From: Favolaschia claudopus
Lineage: Eukaryota; Basidiomycota; Agaricomycetes; Agaricales; Mycenaceae
Direction: 5' to 3'
Assembly: GCA_037176885.1 (NCBI GenBank)
Contig: JAWWNJ010000064.1
Span: 806,001-870,000, forward strand
Length of the DNA: 64,000 nt
The position numbers and the translations under genes are program-made. Each line of letters opens with the position of its first letter. Position 1 is the stretch's first letter. The notes under the pieces are model-generated. The model saw only the letters and a program-made list of their open reading frames with translations. It did no database searches and was not told the origin of the DNA. Shown here piece by piece: positions 1 to 12,501 of this stretch.

Positions 1-215
1 TTCGCAGAGGTGTGAGCCATTGAACCAAGGTAACCAGTTTTTACACATCTTGCGAACTTTTAAAGCGACAATTCGGCCGAAATGGATCCTAATTCGGCTC
101 CGGCATTTGCCGTCCACCTGGGCTTGCCTTGAACCAGACCACTGACACTCTGGCTACCCTCGCAATCAACCCATTTCGCCGTCGCATTCAGTTGCTTCGA
201 TCCATTTCAACTCTC

Positions 216-812
216 ATGCCGCGTACCTCAACCAAAGATACCGACTCGCCTATTTACTTTGAGTCACCAGCCGACCTAGCCTCCTGGTTCAAGAAAAACC
301 ATGCGAAACAGACTGAACTCTGGGTCGGATACTACAAGAAACACACGGGGCGGCAAAATTTAACTTGGCCTCTGGCTGTTGACGAAGCGCTGTGCGTTGG
401 CTGGATTGACGGTGTTAAAAAGAGCGTCGATGCCGATCGCACAATGCAGCGTTTCACACCGCGCACGGCCAAGAGCCATTGGAGTAAGGTTAATGTCGCC
501 AAGTATCAACAACTCGACACGGTCGGACGCATTCAAGAGGCAGGCCGCGCGGCCTTCGCACGTCGCACAGAGGCGAATACTGCGCAGATGAGTTTCGAAC
601 GGGAAGCGATTCCATTGTCGGACGCGTTTGCGGCTAAACTGAAGGAAAACCCTGTTGCTGCTGAGTGGCATGCAAAGCAACCGCCGGGCTACCGGCGTAG
701 TGCGGAGGATTGGGTGATGAGCGCCAAGCAGGAGGCGACTCGTGAACGGCGAATGGAGAGTCTGATCGAAAGCGCGGCGGATGGGCTTCGTGTGCCACAT
801 TTGCGCCGCTAA
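216..812 (+). CDS. YdeI/OmdA-like protein (bacteriocin-protection family)
   Basis: This single-exon frame encodes 198 residues from the ATG at 216. The open frame reaches back to about 129, but no earlier ATG lies in it. Residues near the N-terminus (SPADLASWFKKNH, ELWVGYYKK, then LTWPLAVDEALCVGWIDG) follow the conserved pattern of the YdeI/OmpD-associated family, which is common in bacteria and present in some fungi. A second conserved stretch, RFTPRTAKSHWSKVN, comes shortly after, and the C-terminus is Lys/Arg-rich. The biochemical role of the family is poorly known; bacterial members are linked to stress or bacteriocin tolerance. It lacks introns although every neighbour is intron-rich, which fits an origin by transfer or retrocopying. 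The family call is fairly secure, the function is not. Confidence 0.8.
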   Translation: MPRTSTKDTDSPIYFESPADLASWFKKNHAKQTELWVGYYKKHTGRQNLTWPLAVDEALCVGWIDGVKKSVDADRTMQRFTPRTAKSHWSKVNVAKYQQLDTVGRIQEAGRAAFARRTEANTAQMSFEREAIPLSDAFAAKLKENPVAAEWHAKQPPGYRRSAEDWVMSAKQEATRERRMESLIESAADGLRVPHLRR

Positions 813-1511
813 GGTTGGTCTGCTTCTTTCTCTGTTAATTTCGATATGCTCAATGTTTTTCTTTCCCTAGACCCAGATGTGCCTGGTTGAAGCTGAGCAC
901 CGACTTGAACGCTACACCGTGCGACTCGTAGCTCTCTGTCGCGAAGAAACACTCGACCTCGCCTACCGGACATCGGGCTTGCTCGTTCTGCCCATACACT
1001 GGGTCAAGAACCGCGCTGGCACGAAAAGCATTGGGAAATGCCGCCTTGTGCTCCGCACCAGGAGGTTGAGAGCGGCAACAGCGCGAACGCTCTCATCTCA
1101 TTCGTTGGCGTCGAATGTCATCCCGCCTGTAACCTGCTGCCATTCTGAAAATTCATCGCAATTGATATTTGAAGCTTCGATCTTGCCGGCTTACTCTCCA
1201 GATGTATCATGACATGATCCAGATTCCAGATATATGCACTTTGGCGACTGCACCGGCGCTGGTTGATGGGATCGTGGATAATGCATCCTCTGTTGGTCTG
1301 CTGCGACGATCATTTCCGCCCTCAAGTCATTCCAAAATGTCGCAGAGACGTTGGATAAACGCAGCCTTTGAGATCTACTTACTAGCACCTGGTCTGTTTG
1401 AGACTGGACAAAATCTTTTTGCTCTATGAGTTCAATACAATACAAACGCTCCGTACAAACCTGTCACCGGTCATTCTAAAGTCTATCAAATGAATCTATG
1501 TTTCGCTTGTC
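813..1511. other. Intergenic, no gene seen
   Basis: About 700 bases between the YdeI-like gene and the end of the alpha/beta-hydrolase-like gene. Open frames here are short and show no family motif. It probably holds the two 3' ends. Confidence 0.5.
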
Positions 1512-2534
1512 TCAGAGTTTATAAACACTGTAATCGTCAGGGTTCAGGATCGAAAAGATACGCTCGGCAAGCTTGAAAGGTTGTTCTTCGACCACCTGTC
1601 GCAATCATGGTCAAAGAATTGATATGAATGTTAGTTCATCCCGACGGACCTGATGTCCAGCGCCAGGAATCCCTGTTATCGATGTCAATCTGCCATTTTT
1701 CAGGCTGACGACAGCTGCAGCGACACTACGCGCAGTGAAGGCGAACGTAGCAAGAGCAGAGCTATCACTTACAAAGGACTTTTCCCTCCAAATATGCCGT
1801 GTACGGGATGTGTGCGGCAGAGATCAGATAGAATTGACGGAGTGTCATACTGCGAGGAAGCACAGGAAGACGCTTCTCGAGGTTGCAAATGAGACCATCT
1901 GGTCTTCACCCCCGCTGTGACGACTTGGTGAGTTGTCATCGACGGTTCCACCAAAATAATCATAGGATGGCGGTGAAGATCCATGCCCACTGTTGCCAGA
2001 ACTCTGTGGATTGGATCAGTCAGGAAGTGGAAGAGCATTTTGCTTGGACACTTACAAGGCGGGACATGAATCTGCATAACCCACAGGGATGATTATATCG
2101 ACGCTTGTGATGTTGCTGCACACGAAGCGTCGCAAAGCTCTCGCAAGCCAGGAAGAAGCGTCAGGCTTCGCATCGAACGCCACAGGGTCGTCGCCGATGA
2201 TGGCCGCGCTTTCGTGATTCGGAAGTTCGAGTGCCCATGCTTCGGAAACAAGGGTCTTCGTACGGCGTTTACATATGTGTTGGATTTCGAAGAGTCTCTC
2301 AATTGATGTTTGCCACGCTTCGCCAGCTATGGTGTGAACGATCAATCAGTTAATGGGGTGCATAATAAGCGGTCAGTACATACGAGCGCCTGTGGTGGAG
2401 GTAAAGACGAGAGCGACTTTCTTTTTGCCGGTAGGGATGGGATGAGAAGGGCGATAGCGTTTAGCGCGCATGGGGAGGACGTCGGTCTCGAGGGCAGTCG
2501 GTATGACGAAGTCTTGCATGAGCAGCTGGGCCAT
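1512..2534 (-). CDS. Alpha/beta-hydrolase-like protein, nucleophile motif altered
   Basis: Five exons can be joined on the minus strand (2534-2394, 2336-2056, 2003-1773, 1725-1650, 1595-1512), with four GT-AG introns of 47-57 nt, giving about 270 residues. Order: PMRAKRYRP, then FTSTTGAPGEAWQTSIERLF where the family normally has an HG oxyanion motif, then EAWALELPNHESAA, then VGYADSCPALVLATV where a GHSxG nucleophile elbow is expected, IILVEPSM, and a C-terminal GAGHQVVEEQPFKLAERIF that keeps the expected catalytic histidine. The layout matches fungal alpha/beta-hydrolase fold proteins. The elbow reads Gly-Tyr-Ala-Asp-Ser, so the nucleophile Ser is replaced by Ala and the HG motif is missing. 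It may be a pseudoenzyme or an early pseudogene; intact splice signals and an open frame argue against long decay. The start is the first ATG before the family's N-terminal block. Confidence 0.65.
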
Positions 2535-3630
2535 TTGAGAGTGCAAGAGATGAAAGAGATTGAAGCAAGAAGTTAAGGACAGAAGAGTGTGAGATATGTA
2601 CTTGTCGTAGGGTACGGGTAGACAATAAGAGATGATGATCGAGGCGATGCTTCCACGGTCGAAGTCGCACGTCAGCGGGATATGACTCCAGTTCTGAGAA
2701 ATGTGAAAAGGAAGCCGGATTTCCGAGTGGTTTGCGTCTTTCCTCCTACACTGCACGGGCGCACACATCAAAGGTTACCGGCAAAGAGCATGCGCAGAGT
2801 TTCGTTTTCTGTATCGAAAATCAAGAACGACTGTGATGACTTGAATACATTGAGGCAAGGCGGCCAGATTCTTGCATTTGGAGGTAGACCGTAGCACCGG
2901 CTTTGATCCGAGCAGCATACGAAGCTTTGAGCATGGGAGCCTTTGTCGTTCTAGAAATTCATCGCTGGTTTTATAGACGAGGAGGCTTCTTTGCCGGGCT
3001 TGGATGATGGATAGACGGATGTCGTGCAAACGAGGAATGATAGATACCAACGTCAGGGTCGAGGTGGAATTTCTCCCACAATTCGAAATGGAGAGAGTAT
3101 GTAGAATTGAGAGCCTCTTCTTGTGTTGCGCGTCAGCCGAGGGGAGCCCGACTACTGCGAAGCCAAGAGTAGCAATGAGTTGGGAGTCGCGGTCAATTGA
3201 AGCGCGTGACGCGTCGGCTTGCGTTCAAGCACAAGTAGAGCGGCCCTTGATCGAAGGAATACTCGCGGCGCAGTGATGGGTAGAGAGTCGAACGGTTTGA
3301 ATGCCACCCTCCAGCGCGTAGACGAATGCAACCATGCAAGAGAATATAAGGAGGAAGCTCAGTATTACGCCGGAAAGTCGGTGCTTGACGGGTTTCGGTT
3401 GGCGTACGCGCTCGATACACCCATCATGACGCTCCCAGAGTATCGGCAGTGGGTTTCTTGTTGAAACAATCTGGTGCCCTGTGCAGCTGAGTCGGAGTTG
3501 TAGTCTGAGTTGCGTTGAAGGAAAGGGTGTGACAGACGCAAAGTCACGCCCATCTCTCTTTGTCTCTTACTTGTACTTAGACGGCCAACTGCTTCCCTTC
3601 CAGTTCACAGACTTCAAGTCCAACTCCACC
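2535..3630. other. Divergent intergenic region
   Basis: About 1.1 kb between two divergently transcribed genes. Several short open frames overlap on both strands, but none gave a recognisable domain or a consistent exon chain. It presumably contains both promoters. A weak additional gene cannot be excluded. Confidence 0.4.
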
Positions 3631-6092
3631 ATGGTTCCTCCTGGTTCTGGCAAATCCAAGGATAAATTGCAGCACCGCCGTCCTCATAAACGAAGCAAAA
3701 CCTCTAACTCGACACCAGACCAGCCAGTTCCGACTTCAGCCCATATTTTCAAGCTACCTTTCGAGCTTATCGCTGAAATCCTTGTATACACCGCATGTCC
3801 AAGGGACGTGCTTGCCGTCGCGCGATGCAACAAATATATGTGCAAGACTCTACTCCGACAGGAGTCGGCTTTCATCTGGCGGTCAGCTCGGCAAAATTGT
3901 TTGCCAGCAGCTCTACCAGATCCGGAGCCCCTTAGGATGAGTGAGAGTGCTTTCGCTGCATTCATATACGATGGTGGTGAATGCATCGTGAGCTTCGACA
4001 ATCTAAGCTGCCCACGTTTGGTTTCACTCACACGATTTAGACATGCGGTGTACCGACGAAGAACATGTATGCCTCTTTCTCTCTGAAAGTCCGATTCTGT
4101 AACCGGACAGACTGCCGAGATACCTTTGGGAGGGTCCATACGCGCACTGTCACCAATTTCGATATCCTCACCCGCCATCTCCGCAAAGCATTGGCGTGGA
4201 TACCTCTTGCAGAAGCCCCCGCTTGCTTTTTCCGCGAGCAAAGCCCCTTGCACACCTGGCCAGATGCACCCAAACTCTATCTGGCTTCGACCATGGATGC
4301 CGCCCTCGTCGAATACGGACGTGACAATTCCAAGGTCGTTGACCAGCGACATGCGGCGGACATCAACAACGCTCCTGCCAGAATGTCATTTTTTGTTGCG
4401 TTATATAATTGGAGACACCAACGAGAGTTGCTGTTCAAGCAAGTGAAGACAGACAATGAAACTTTGTGAGCCCTTCTACATTCTTGTTGTTTTTGTGCCG
4501 AAAACTCAAACGGAAAACAGCGGCAAGCAGCTCGCGCTGAAAGAAGGCATGTCCAACTCCAGTTCTTTCTACACAGCCGACTAATGCCTCTTTAGGATAT
4601 GATTACACTGCACTTCTGAACGGATCCCCAACGTATCAACAGTTGTATGCTCACCGAACCAGAAATTTGGAGCTGCTTGCCCGTCTCGGTTTGTTTTCTG
4701 CATTCCCCTCGTCGTCTTTGTTCTCATCGGTCCCCAGATTATGACGTGGTCTCCGACAAAATCGAGGCTGAAATGATTTCCGCGCAAGAAAGACAAACCA
4801 GAAGAACGAATGAAGCCACACTGAAGGCTAATCGTCTCCAAGTAGAGCAGCACTACCAACGTCTAGTCACTGCATCTCGCTCGAAAGTGCCCATGGACCC
4901 ATTGCCATCGCTCGAAGAATTCCGTACCATGCCGGTACTCAATCTAATTAAAGCTCCAGCTATTCCCGCGGCTGCACCAAAGGGCAAAGGGGTTGCCAAA
5001 GGTTCCGTCGTCGACTTAAAGAACAACGATGTTGTCGCCCAGCTGCTTCAGTCAGAGTTGACCGGTTGGCGTAAAGAGGCTGAAACGGCTTTGGGAAAAA
5101 CGTTGGGGGTAACACAATGGAAGACCGCGAGAAACAACAAGCTCCATCCTGCCAGGCGATTGACGGCGAGGTGGAACTGCAAGTGCGGCAAGGTCTCTTG
5201 GCCGTACAAATGGGATGAGTGCTTGGATTTTCAGGGCGTGTGCAAGCACGAGTGTACGAAGAGCAAGAAGAGCAGAGCCCGTTGGGACGCTGACCAGTTT
5301 GCCAAGGACGACAAGGTATGTGTACTCTTTCGAAAGTTTGAACAAGTTTCGACCTATATCGACAGGCTATCAACGCCATGACCAAAGTGGTGAAGCTCTG
5401 TGGGATCGATGTCGAGGACCCAGGCTCTTTCAAGGCTTTGGACGACATTGGACCCCGAATACAATGTCTTTCCTGTCCTGCCGCCATCGTGATGTGCCCT
5501 TCAAGCGTCGTAAGTTTGCTACTTCGCCCAGTTCATCTACATCCTCTAACACGTCATCGTTCCTTCGTTCAGCCGGGACACTGTCATCGCCACGAAGAGA
5601 TGGAAATGTTCTTGTTATCTCAGAGCGCTGCGAACGCGCTTGTTGTAGCCCCCATCGAACAAGGCAGAGCCCGAGACTTGATGGGACACCAGGATGTGAA
5701 GACCAAGGTTGCGGAGAAGACGTGGACGTTTGGATGTCGGCATTGTGAGCAGCGTATCCCACTGCCGGCAGCAGAGAAGAAGGTTTCTCCGCCGGAAGCG
5801 GACGCGCAGCCAGCAGTAGTCGACAATCAGGCTGACGGTGTCGAAGCGACAAACGAGGGTTCGTCGGCGCCGCAGGGCACAAGTGAACCTGCTCCAAAGA
5901 ACAATAACAACATGAAGAAGAAACCGAAGAGGTTCGAGTTCAATGGACTGCGCTCCCATCTTAAGGAAAAGTGAGTGTTTGGGCCCTTGCGAGAATTTTG
6001 TTTCGATGCCAATTGCCATTATTTGCAGGCATTCAATTCCGCTCCTCAACGACGAAGACTTTTTCGTTGCGGAGAAACTCCCGACGAAGTAG
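3631..6092 (+). CDS. F-box domain protein
   Basis: The start is the ATG at 3631. The N-terminus is basic, followed by an F-box at about residues 35-80 (FKLPFELIAEILVYTACPRDVL, ending FIWRSAR). After the first intron (3988-4040) comes TCGVPTKNMYASFSLKVRFC, a Cys-containing block typical of agaricomycete F-box proteins. Later come a coiled, charged region, further Cys/His pairs (CLSC, GHCHRHEEM, CRHC) and a Lys-rich tail. F-box proteins usually bind Skp1 in SCF ubiquitin ligases and recruit substrates; the substrate here is unknown. Introns inferred: 3988-4040, 4466-4520, 4547-4595 (GC-AG), 4689-4737, one near 5316-5366, 5510-5572 and 5971-6028. The final exon ends at 6092. The frame is continuous across all joins, so I regard the gene as intact. 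Confidence 0.85.
4547..4595 (+). other. GC-AG intron in F-box gene
   Basis: The exon ends ...aaagaag and the intron begins gcatgt and ends ctctttag. Joining gives LALKEGYDYTALLNGSP in frame. No GT donor at this position restores the frame. Confidence 0.7.
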
Positions 6093-6556
6093 TTCGTGAT
6101 TCTTGCCAGGCATAAGGCCTCTCAAGGTGAAATTCAATAATGTAGCTGTTCAGTGTACTTGCGTGAATGTCCTTGTATTCAAATTTTCCAGCACTTCCGT
6201 CTCCTTCCGCTCAGCTGTTGTTGGCGGACCAGGCACCGGCTTTGAGACCGTCATTGTCTTGCATATTCAAGACGATTTTAGAACGTTACGGGAGAGTTTA
6301 CGAGGCCAGCCATATGCCAGCATATGTGCATCAATCACACGATTACGCGTATTGCAGCGAGTTCAGTGATGCGCCTGGTCACCAGACCCAGACGACCCCG
6401 CAACAACATGCGGGGACGCGTCTTGACGCGTTTCAAAATGTCTGATCCATCAGAAAAAGCGGCGAGTTGTCTAAATCGCGTGCGTTTACCGAGCAGAAGC
6501 GAAGTCCATAAAATCCCCGCACTAAACACTATGACGCCACCCGGATCCCTTCACAA
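6093..6556. other. Intergenic region upstream of GH47 gene
   Basis: About 460 bases between the F-box stop and the mannosidase start. It presumably holds the F-box 3' end and the mannosidase promoter. No other gene is seen. Confidence 0.5.
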
Positions 6557-9275
6557 ATGCGTGTCTCCTCTGCGGTGTTGGCGCTGAGCCTTGCCTCGTC
6601 CTCCTGGGCAGGAATTACCGTCCAGAAGCCCTTCCTTTCTGTGCCCAAGAAGTACGCGTCTCGTCGTGACGATGCCAAGAAGCTCTTCACCGTGAGCTAC
6701 GACGCGTACAAGTGAGTCGCTGGCGAAATACTCAAGCGCGACACACTCATTTCTTCGCAGGCAGTACGCTTTCGGACACGATGATTTGTCGCCCGTGAGC
6801 AAGGGTTTCAATGACGGGCGGAGTACGCACAAGTGTTCACGGACGCGGTCAGGTCACTGATATTGCTCACTAGATGGATGGGGAGCCTCTATTGTGGATG
6901 CTATGGTATGTCTTCACTCGATATCTCGCACACTGTATCTAAATACCGCGTTCTAAAGCCCACCATGGTACGTACCCCGCGTCATCTGTGTATTTGCACT
7001 CGCCTCACTCATAGTAGTACATCATGGGTCTCCATGTGAGTGTGCTGTAAATCGACGCGCGACTCTCGTATTAACATGTTTTTGCAGTCTGAATTTGTTG
7101 AAGCCGTGAACTTCTCGTCCCAGATCGACTTCAGCGCATCGAAGACGTCTGACAAAGTCAGGTAAGTTAATTTGGACTATCGAATTGTTCAGTCTCTCAA
7201 ACCAACAACGACAGCATCTTCGAGACGACTATCCGTTACCTCGGCGGCTTCTTGTCGGCTTATGAACTCAGCAACTACAAATACCCCGCTCTTCTCAAGA
7301 AGGCAAAAGAGGTTGCTGATAAAATGGCTTTTGGTTGGGTCGGGGTGAGTCTTCATTATGAAAAGCTGGGTCATGGCAAATCGAATTTATCATGCCAATG
7401 CAGGACCATCCCATCCCGTATGGATTCCTTGATTTTGCGACCAACACCCCGCAGATTGGCACCGTACGTTCCCTCGCACATCGGTCGCTTTGTTCACTGA
7501 CCCGTATTGACTTAGTCCAACATCGCCGAAGCCGGCACTCTGAGCTTGGAATGGCGCACTTTGACCAAATACACAAGGAACGCGACCTACGACAAGTTGG
7601 CTTCTGGATCTGTCAAGCACATTGCCAACCTTGTGCGCTGTTTCATCCGATTTTTGAAGTTCTATGTTGATTTGCTATGCAGCCTGCCCCCTTGCCCGGT
7701 CTCGCCGCACAAGGCATCGACCCGACTACCGGAAACTTCGTTGGCGGATACGTCGTGAGTATCTCATTCGATCATGCGAAAGAGTTCATTCACTCATTCC
7801 TGGACAGAGCTGGGGTGGTGCCAGTGACTCGTACTTCGAGTATCTCGTCAAGTATGCTCGTCTCACCAACACCAAGGACCACATCTACATTGATACATGG
7901 AAGGTGAATTTTGAGCTTGCCTTCCCAGGCTCAAAACACTTCTAACATTTTGCCTAGACTGCCGTCGACTCCTCCATCCGCACTTTGCTCAAGGTCGATT
8001 TGAACCCGACTCGTTTTTGCCTTGCCCATTGACACACACCTAGAAATCCACCGTTGGGGACCACACCTACCTCGCCGACTATGACAGCGATGGTAAGATT
8101 CGCCACGTCGGATCGTAAGTGTTGAATGTTTCTTAGTATGTTCTCTCGTTGACACTGCCAAAGTCATCTTGCGTGCTTCCACGCCGGCAACTGGCTCCTT
8201 GGTGAGTTGCATCTCTAGAAACTTGTCTTTTCTGAATCTGACAACATGCAAACAGGTGGAAAGCTGGTGCAGAACCAGACCATCATCAAGACCGCTTTGG
8301 AACTGAACGATGCTTGCTGGGTAGGTTCTCTCATTCTGCCTTCTCTTCTCGTTTTCATGACACATGGGATTCTCAGAACACCTACACGAGCACTGTGTAT
8401 GCATTTTAATGATTGCCTCTCTTCACAGCGCTCATGTCCTATAGAACCGGCATTGGCCCCGAGGCATTCGCCTTCGAGAGCAGCGACGGCAACTTCACCG
8501 GTGGCGGCACCCCTTCGGCCGCCCAACAGGTGAGCAAAATGGATCGTTTGTGCGCCAAAGATTCTCAAGCATGTCCTAGGCATTCTACGACCAACACGGG
8601 TTCTACATCACTTCGTCCGCTTACATTCTGCGCCCCGAAGGTATACATTTTGCTCTTGATTCACGCTCGTAACTGATTGCCGCTCTCCAGTGCTCGAATC
8701 GAACTTGCAAGTATTATCCCTATCAATCTACCTTCCTTGCTGATTGTTGCACACTTGCAGCCACGCATGGCGAGTCACTGGTGATACCAAATACTTGGAC
8801 AGAGCTGCTTCAGCTATCGATTCCTTCAACAAATGGCTCCCATCCACCGTCGCCTTCGCTGCATTGAACGATGTTAACAGCGCCAACGGTGGTTTCATCG
8901 ACGACATGCAGTCGTTCTGGTTCGCTGAGGTGCTCAAGTACCTGTGAGCTTCGTCGGGCTACTTGCTTAGAATTTCGATTAACGTGCAACCCACAGCTAC
9001 CTCACCTTCGACGATCCCAGACACATCAGCTTGGATGACTGTACGTCGCCTCAAGTGAATGTCGTATTGCTGTCCTCACATTTCTTTCTCCGACAGATGT
9101 GTTCAACACTGAGGCTCAGCCCTTCCGCGCCCCTCCTGCCCTTCCCTCCTACACGGGCTCTGGCGGATGGCTCCCGCACAAGCCGTTCAAGGTCCAGACG
9201 GGACCGGCGCTGCCCGCTGTCAGCCCCAATCCTTTCATCGTCTCCGGCGTCCCTACAGGAACGAATGACCAGTGA
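6557..9275 (+). CDS. Secreted class I alpha-1,2-mannosidase (GH47)
   Basis: The start MRVSSAVLALSLASSSWA is a clear signal peptide. It is followed by KYASRRDDAKKLFTVSYDAYKQYAFGHDDLSPVSK, the N-terminal GH47 block (positions split by an intron). Further family blocks in order: DTMYIMGLHSEF, FETTIRYLGGFLSAYE, IAEAGTLSLEWRTLTKYT, GGASDSYFEYLVKYARLT, HLACFHAGNWLLGG, YILRPEVLESNFHAWRVTGD, DDMQSFWFAEVLKYLYLTF and DYVFNTEAQPFR. GH47 enzymes trim alpha-1,2-linked mannose from N-glycans using an inverting, Ca2+-dependent mechanism; this one is predicted to enter the secretory pathway. The coding region is cut by many introns, mostly about 50-60 nt. One, at 8707-8760, starts with GCAAGT instead of GT. 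The spliced frame runs without a stop to TGA at 9273-9275. Length and motif order match ordinary fungal GH47 proteins. Confidence 0.9.
8707..8760 (+). other. GC-AG intron in GH47 gene
   Basis: The donor is tt|gcaagt, the GC-type consensus, and the acceptor is cacttgcag. Splicing joins VLESNF to HAWRVTGD, which the family requires. Confidence 0.75.
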
Positions 9276-10169
9276 TTAATAAGTAATTGGGTAATGGACA
9301 CGCTCGTTTAATACGCGACTTCATCTTGCGACGCTAATTGCCAAATGTTCAAAATAAAACTGTCTTCATAATCTGAGTCTCGTTGGCGCGCCCTCTTAAG
9401 CACGAATGATGGTTTGTTTCTGACGAGCTCGTAGGGGAAGATTTCCAATGAGCCTTACTTCTTTGCAAAACATACATATTAGAGCGCTGGCCAATTCTTC
9501 CGCATTTTTGGAGGCTTTTATTATGTAACAGAATTCGCGACCAACCTGCCACTGTTTCTCATTTCGCCATTCCTTCTTAATTCAAGTCGCTGTCCGCGCT
9601 GTTTCTCCAATCATCATTCACCTTTAGGCTACGTGGTATCATTTTCCTGACCATCATTGCATCATTCCCAGCTAGAATCCCCAGAATGGCAACTTTCCAC
9701 TGCAAACCTGGTATTGCACTTCGCTTGCTACGTACGCGTATTGGCTCGTATTGGCTTGCTCACTTCACTGACTAGTATCTACTATCATATGGCGACAACA
9801 ACCGAACGGGCTTCGATTCGGGCCGCCCACATCCTGAAGGGTCAGGCAGCTTGAAATCCCCGCCGTCAAAAATTTGAGAACGGGGGTGTTGGGAATTCAA
9901 CCGGCCACCATCCCCTCAGCACATCGACGCAAATCTGACCCTTCAAAATCATATGCCAGCAGAACCAGTTACTGCCCTTGACTGCCACGCCCACGCCGAG
10001 ATGATCCAAGTCTACTTTCTCATGTAATCTCAAGAATTTTGTCATTTTGCAAGACAGATCGGTGGTTTCGATCATCTTCGATTGGTTATGCCGCTGCCAA
10101 CTCGGCACTCTCGGTCTCTCGCTGTGTTTTCCACACCCACAACCCGCGCTTCGCAGCTTGCCGCCGATA
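9276..10169. other. Intergenic region, no gene seen
   Basis: About 890 bases between the GH47 stop and the P450 start. Short open frames carry no motif. It likely holds the GH47 3' untranslated region and the P450 promoter. Confidence 0.5.
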
Positions 10170-12501
10170 ATGCTTTCTACAATCTCGCTGTTTGGGCGAG
10201 ACATACAAGTCAATATCAGCCCGGTCTCTGCTCTGGTACTGCTCGGCGGTGTCTGGATAATTCGTCGTATTCTCTCCGTATTACGGATTTGGCTGGTATG
10301 TCGTTTTCATTACCCGGCTGCCTCGATATTCAGACTCGCGTATCCGAATTCCGCAGGCCCCTAGTATTTTCCCGAGAGAATACACCGCGTTTCAACCTCT
10401 ACAACTTCCGGGTGTTTTACTTCCTACTACCTCATGGACTACAGGACTCGACTGGCAGTGGGTTCGACGCGCTAAATGTGAGTTACAATCTCATTTTCCT
10501 CCTGCTCGTCAGTAATTCTGGTCAGTGTACAACAGAGGCGAAACAGTGGCTCTGACCCCTATTTTCGCGGGATCTCCAAACCTATGGACTTCGAACATGG
10601 ATATTGGACGCCAGGTCATTCCTGGATCCCACAAGTCAAGTTTTTGGAAGCCTCAGTGGGCCAGTCAGGCTCTGTTGTGCGTTTTTGTGCGCCTCACGTA
10701 CAAAATTCCTACTGATATGGTTGAAGGATTTGGGGCATGAATTTGATTGGGGCCGATGGAAATACCTGGAGGCGTCACCGTAGAGTCGTCGGGCCGTCCT
10801 TCAGCAACGAATTGTCAGAATCCATCGTTCCCTGGTACACCCGAATATTCGTTAATTTCGAATGGGTATAGGTATAAGCTGGTTTGGACGAAGACTGTGC
10901 AAACGTATCACGATATGGTCCAATCGGAAGGATGGACTAGCAAGGACACTACAATGGTACCTGTGATTCAGGATATAACTATGAAGGCAAGGGCTGCAAA
11001 ATTCACTGAAACGCTGTGCTCACTTTGCATGGATTATAGATGGCCTTTCTCATCATTACTTCTTGTGGCTTCGGGTTCGAATCAACTTGGTGAGCGTCTT
11101 TGTCACTGGAACTCGAGCTTCACGCCTGACGCACATTTCAGGGCAGATCCTCCGAAGTCCAAAGGCGATCAAATGCCTGCCCAAGAAGCCCTACGCATCG
11201 TTACAGATGCCCACATGCTCTTGGTATCGTGCCCCGACTGGATTCTGCGTCTTCCGATTGCCAAGTAAGAGTTGCGTTTAGCTGTTCGTCTGTTCACCTT
11301 GCTGATCGTGTTTCCAGGCTCAGAACGGCTCGGATGGCCCGCGACAGGCTCATCTCATTCATGCGGGAGCAGATCGCTGAACGCAAGGCTCAAGTTTCAA
11401 TGGGCAACGCCGGAGGTATGCGCTCCGACGCGTTCACAATGCTCGTCAAAGCAAACCAAGACGAGTCTAGCAAGTATCAGCTCGATGATGAGGAGCTGGT
11501 ATTTCCTTTACAGCCCATCTACGGTCCGTCATGCTAACGCAGTCATAGATTGGAAATATCTTCGTATTATTACTTGCGGGTCATGGTATGTATACACTTG
11601 CCATACCTGCGGCTGCTGAAAAAGCATTGTAGAAACCACTTCGCACACATTGGCGGCAACACTCGGATTTATGGCCATCCACGAACAAGTACAAGACGAA
11701 GTCGTAGAACAGATCATGTCAGTCGTTGGCCCTGATCGCGATCCTGTGAGCATTCTTCGAACAAGTAAATATTCTCACTCACAACGCGATAGGAATTCGA
11801 AGATTATTCAAAGTTGGACAAAGTTCTTGCCATATTTTACGAGGCGGCGCGCATGTTGCGTGAGTTATTCTTGGCCATGTTGGGACTTTTCTTCTAATGG
11901 CCTTCACAGCTGCTGGATATGTTTTAATCCGAGAGGCAACAGATGACACCATTTTGACCGTCCCGAATCCTGTGGGGGAAGAAGGTAGCCAGAACATTCC
12001 GATCGCGAAAGGCACTCAGGTTCGATCATTTTCAACTCAAATTACAAGGGTGCTAACCACTGAGTAGATCATCGTGGACATGGTTGGCGTTCGTACGTGT
12101 TGAAGTTTCGGACTACCATTTATCCAAACTCACTGTCTCACAAGAATGGAACCCCCGTTACTTTGAACATCCTCATGTATACAATCCCTCGCGTTGGTAC
12201 GGACTCCCGGCCGACTCAGAGAAATTTACCGCGTTCAGTGTTGGTGAGTTATCCTCTTGTGCTGCGAAAACTACCGGATTCGATGCGACTAGGTCCTCGC
12301 GCATGTATTGGTCGCAAATTTGCAACCGTTGAGGCGACATGCTTTTTGGCTCTGTTGCTGCGCGACTGGAAAGTACTTCCCGTCCTTCGGGGTGGGGAAA
12401 GCAAGGAAGAATGGGGGGCACGTATGCTGCAGGCAAACATAGGACTGACTCTTGGTGTCCACAACATTCCACTCCGTTTCGAGAGGCGGAAGAGGGCATA
12501 G
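10170..12501 (+). CDS. Cytochrome P450 monooxygenase (copy 1)
   Basis: The start ATG at 10170 opens an N-terminal membrane anchor (VSALVLLGGVWIIRR). After splicing, the canonical P450 landmarks appear in order: GMNLIGADGNTWRRHRR (C-helix WxxxR), the I-helix AGHETT, the K-helix EAAR (ExxR), NPSRWYG in the meander, and the heme-binding loop FSVGPRACIGRKFATVE with its Cys ligand. It ends LRFERRKRA. Introns are small; verified ones include 10296-10356, 10478-10525 and a GC-AG intron at 10987-11039. The protein is closely similar to the P450 at 47134-49448 and shares most of its intron positions. It should be an ER-anchored, NADPH-P450-reductase-dependent oxygenase; the substrate is unknown. Gene-sized open frames in the region are intron read-through, not alternative products. 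Confidence 0.85.
10987..11039 (+). other. GC-AG intron in P450 copy 1
   Basis: The exon ends atgaag, the intron starts gcaagg and ends attatag. Splicing gives ITMKMAFLIITSCGFGF. The second P450 copy has no intron at this point (ITTKVAFLLISTCGFRF). Confidence 0.65.
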
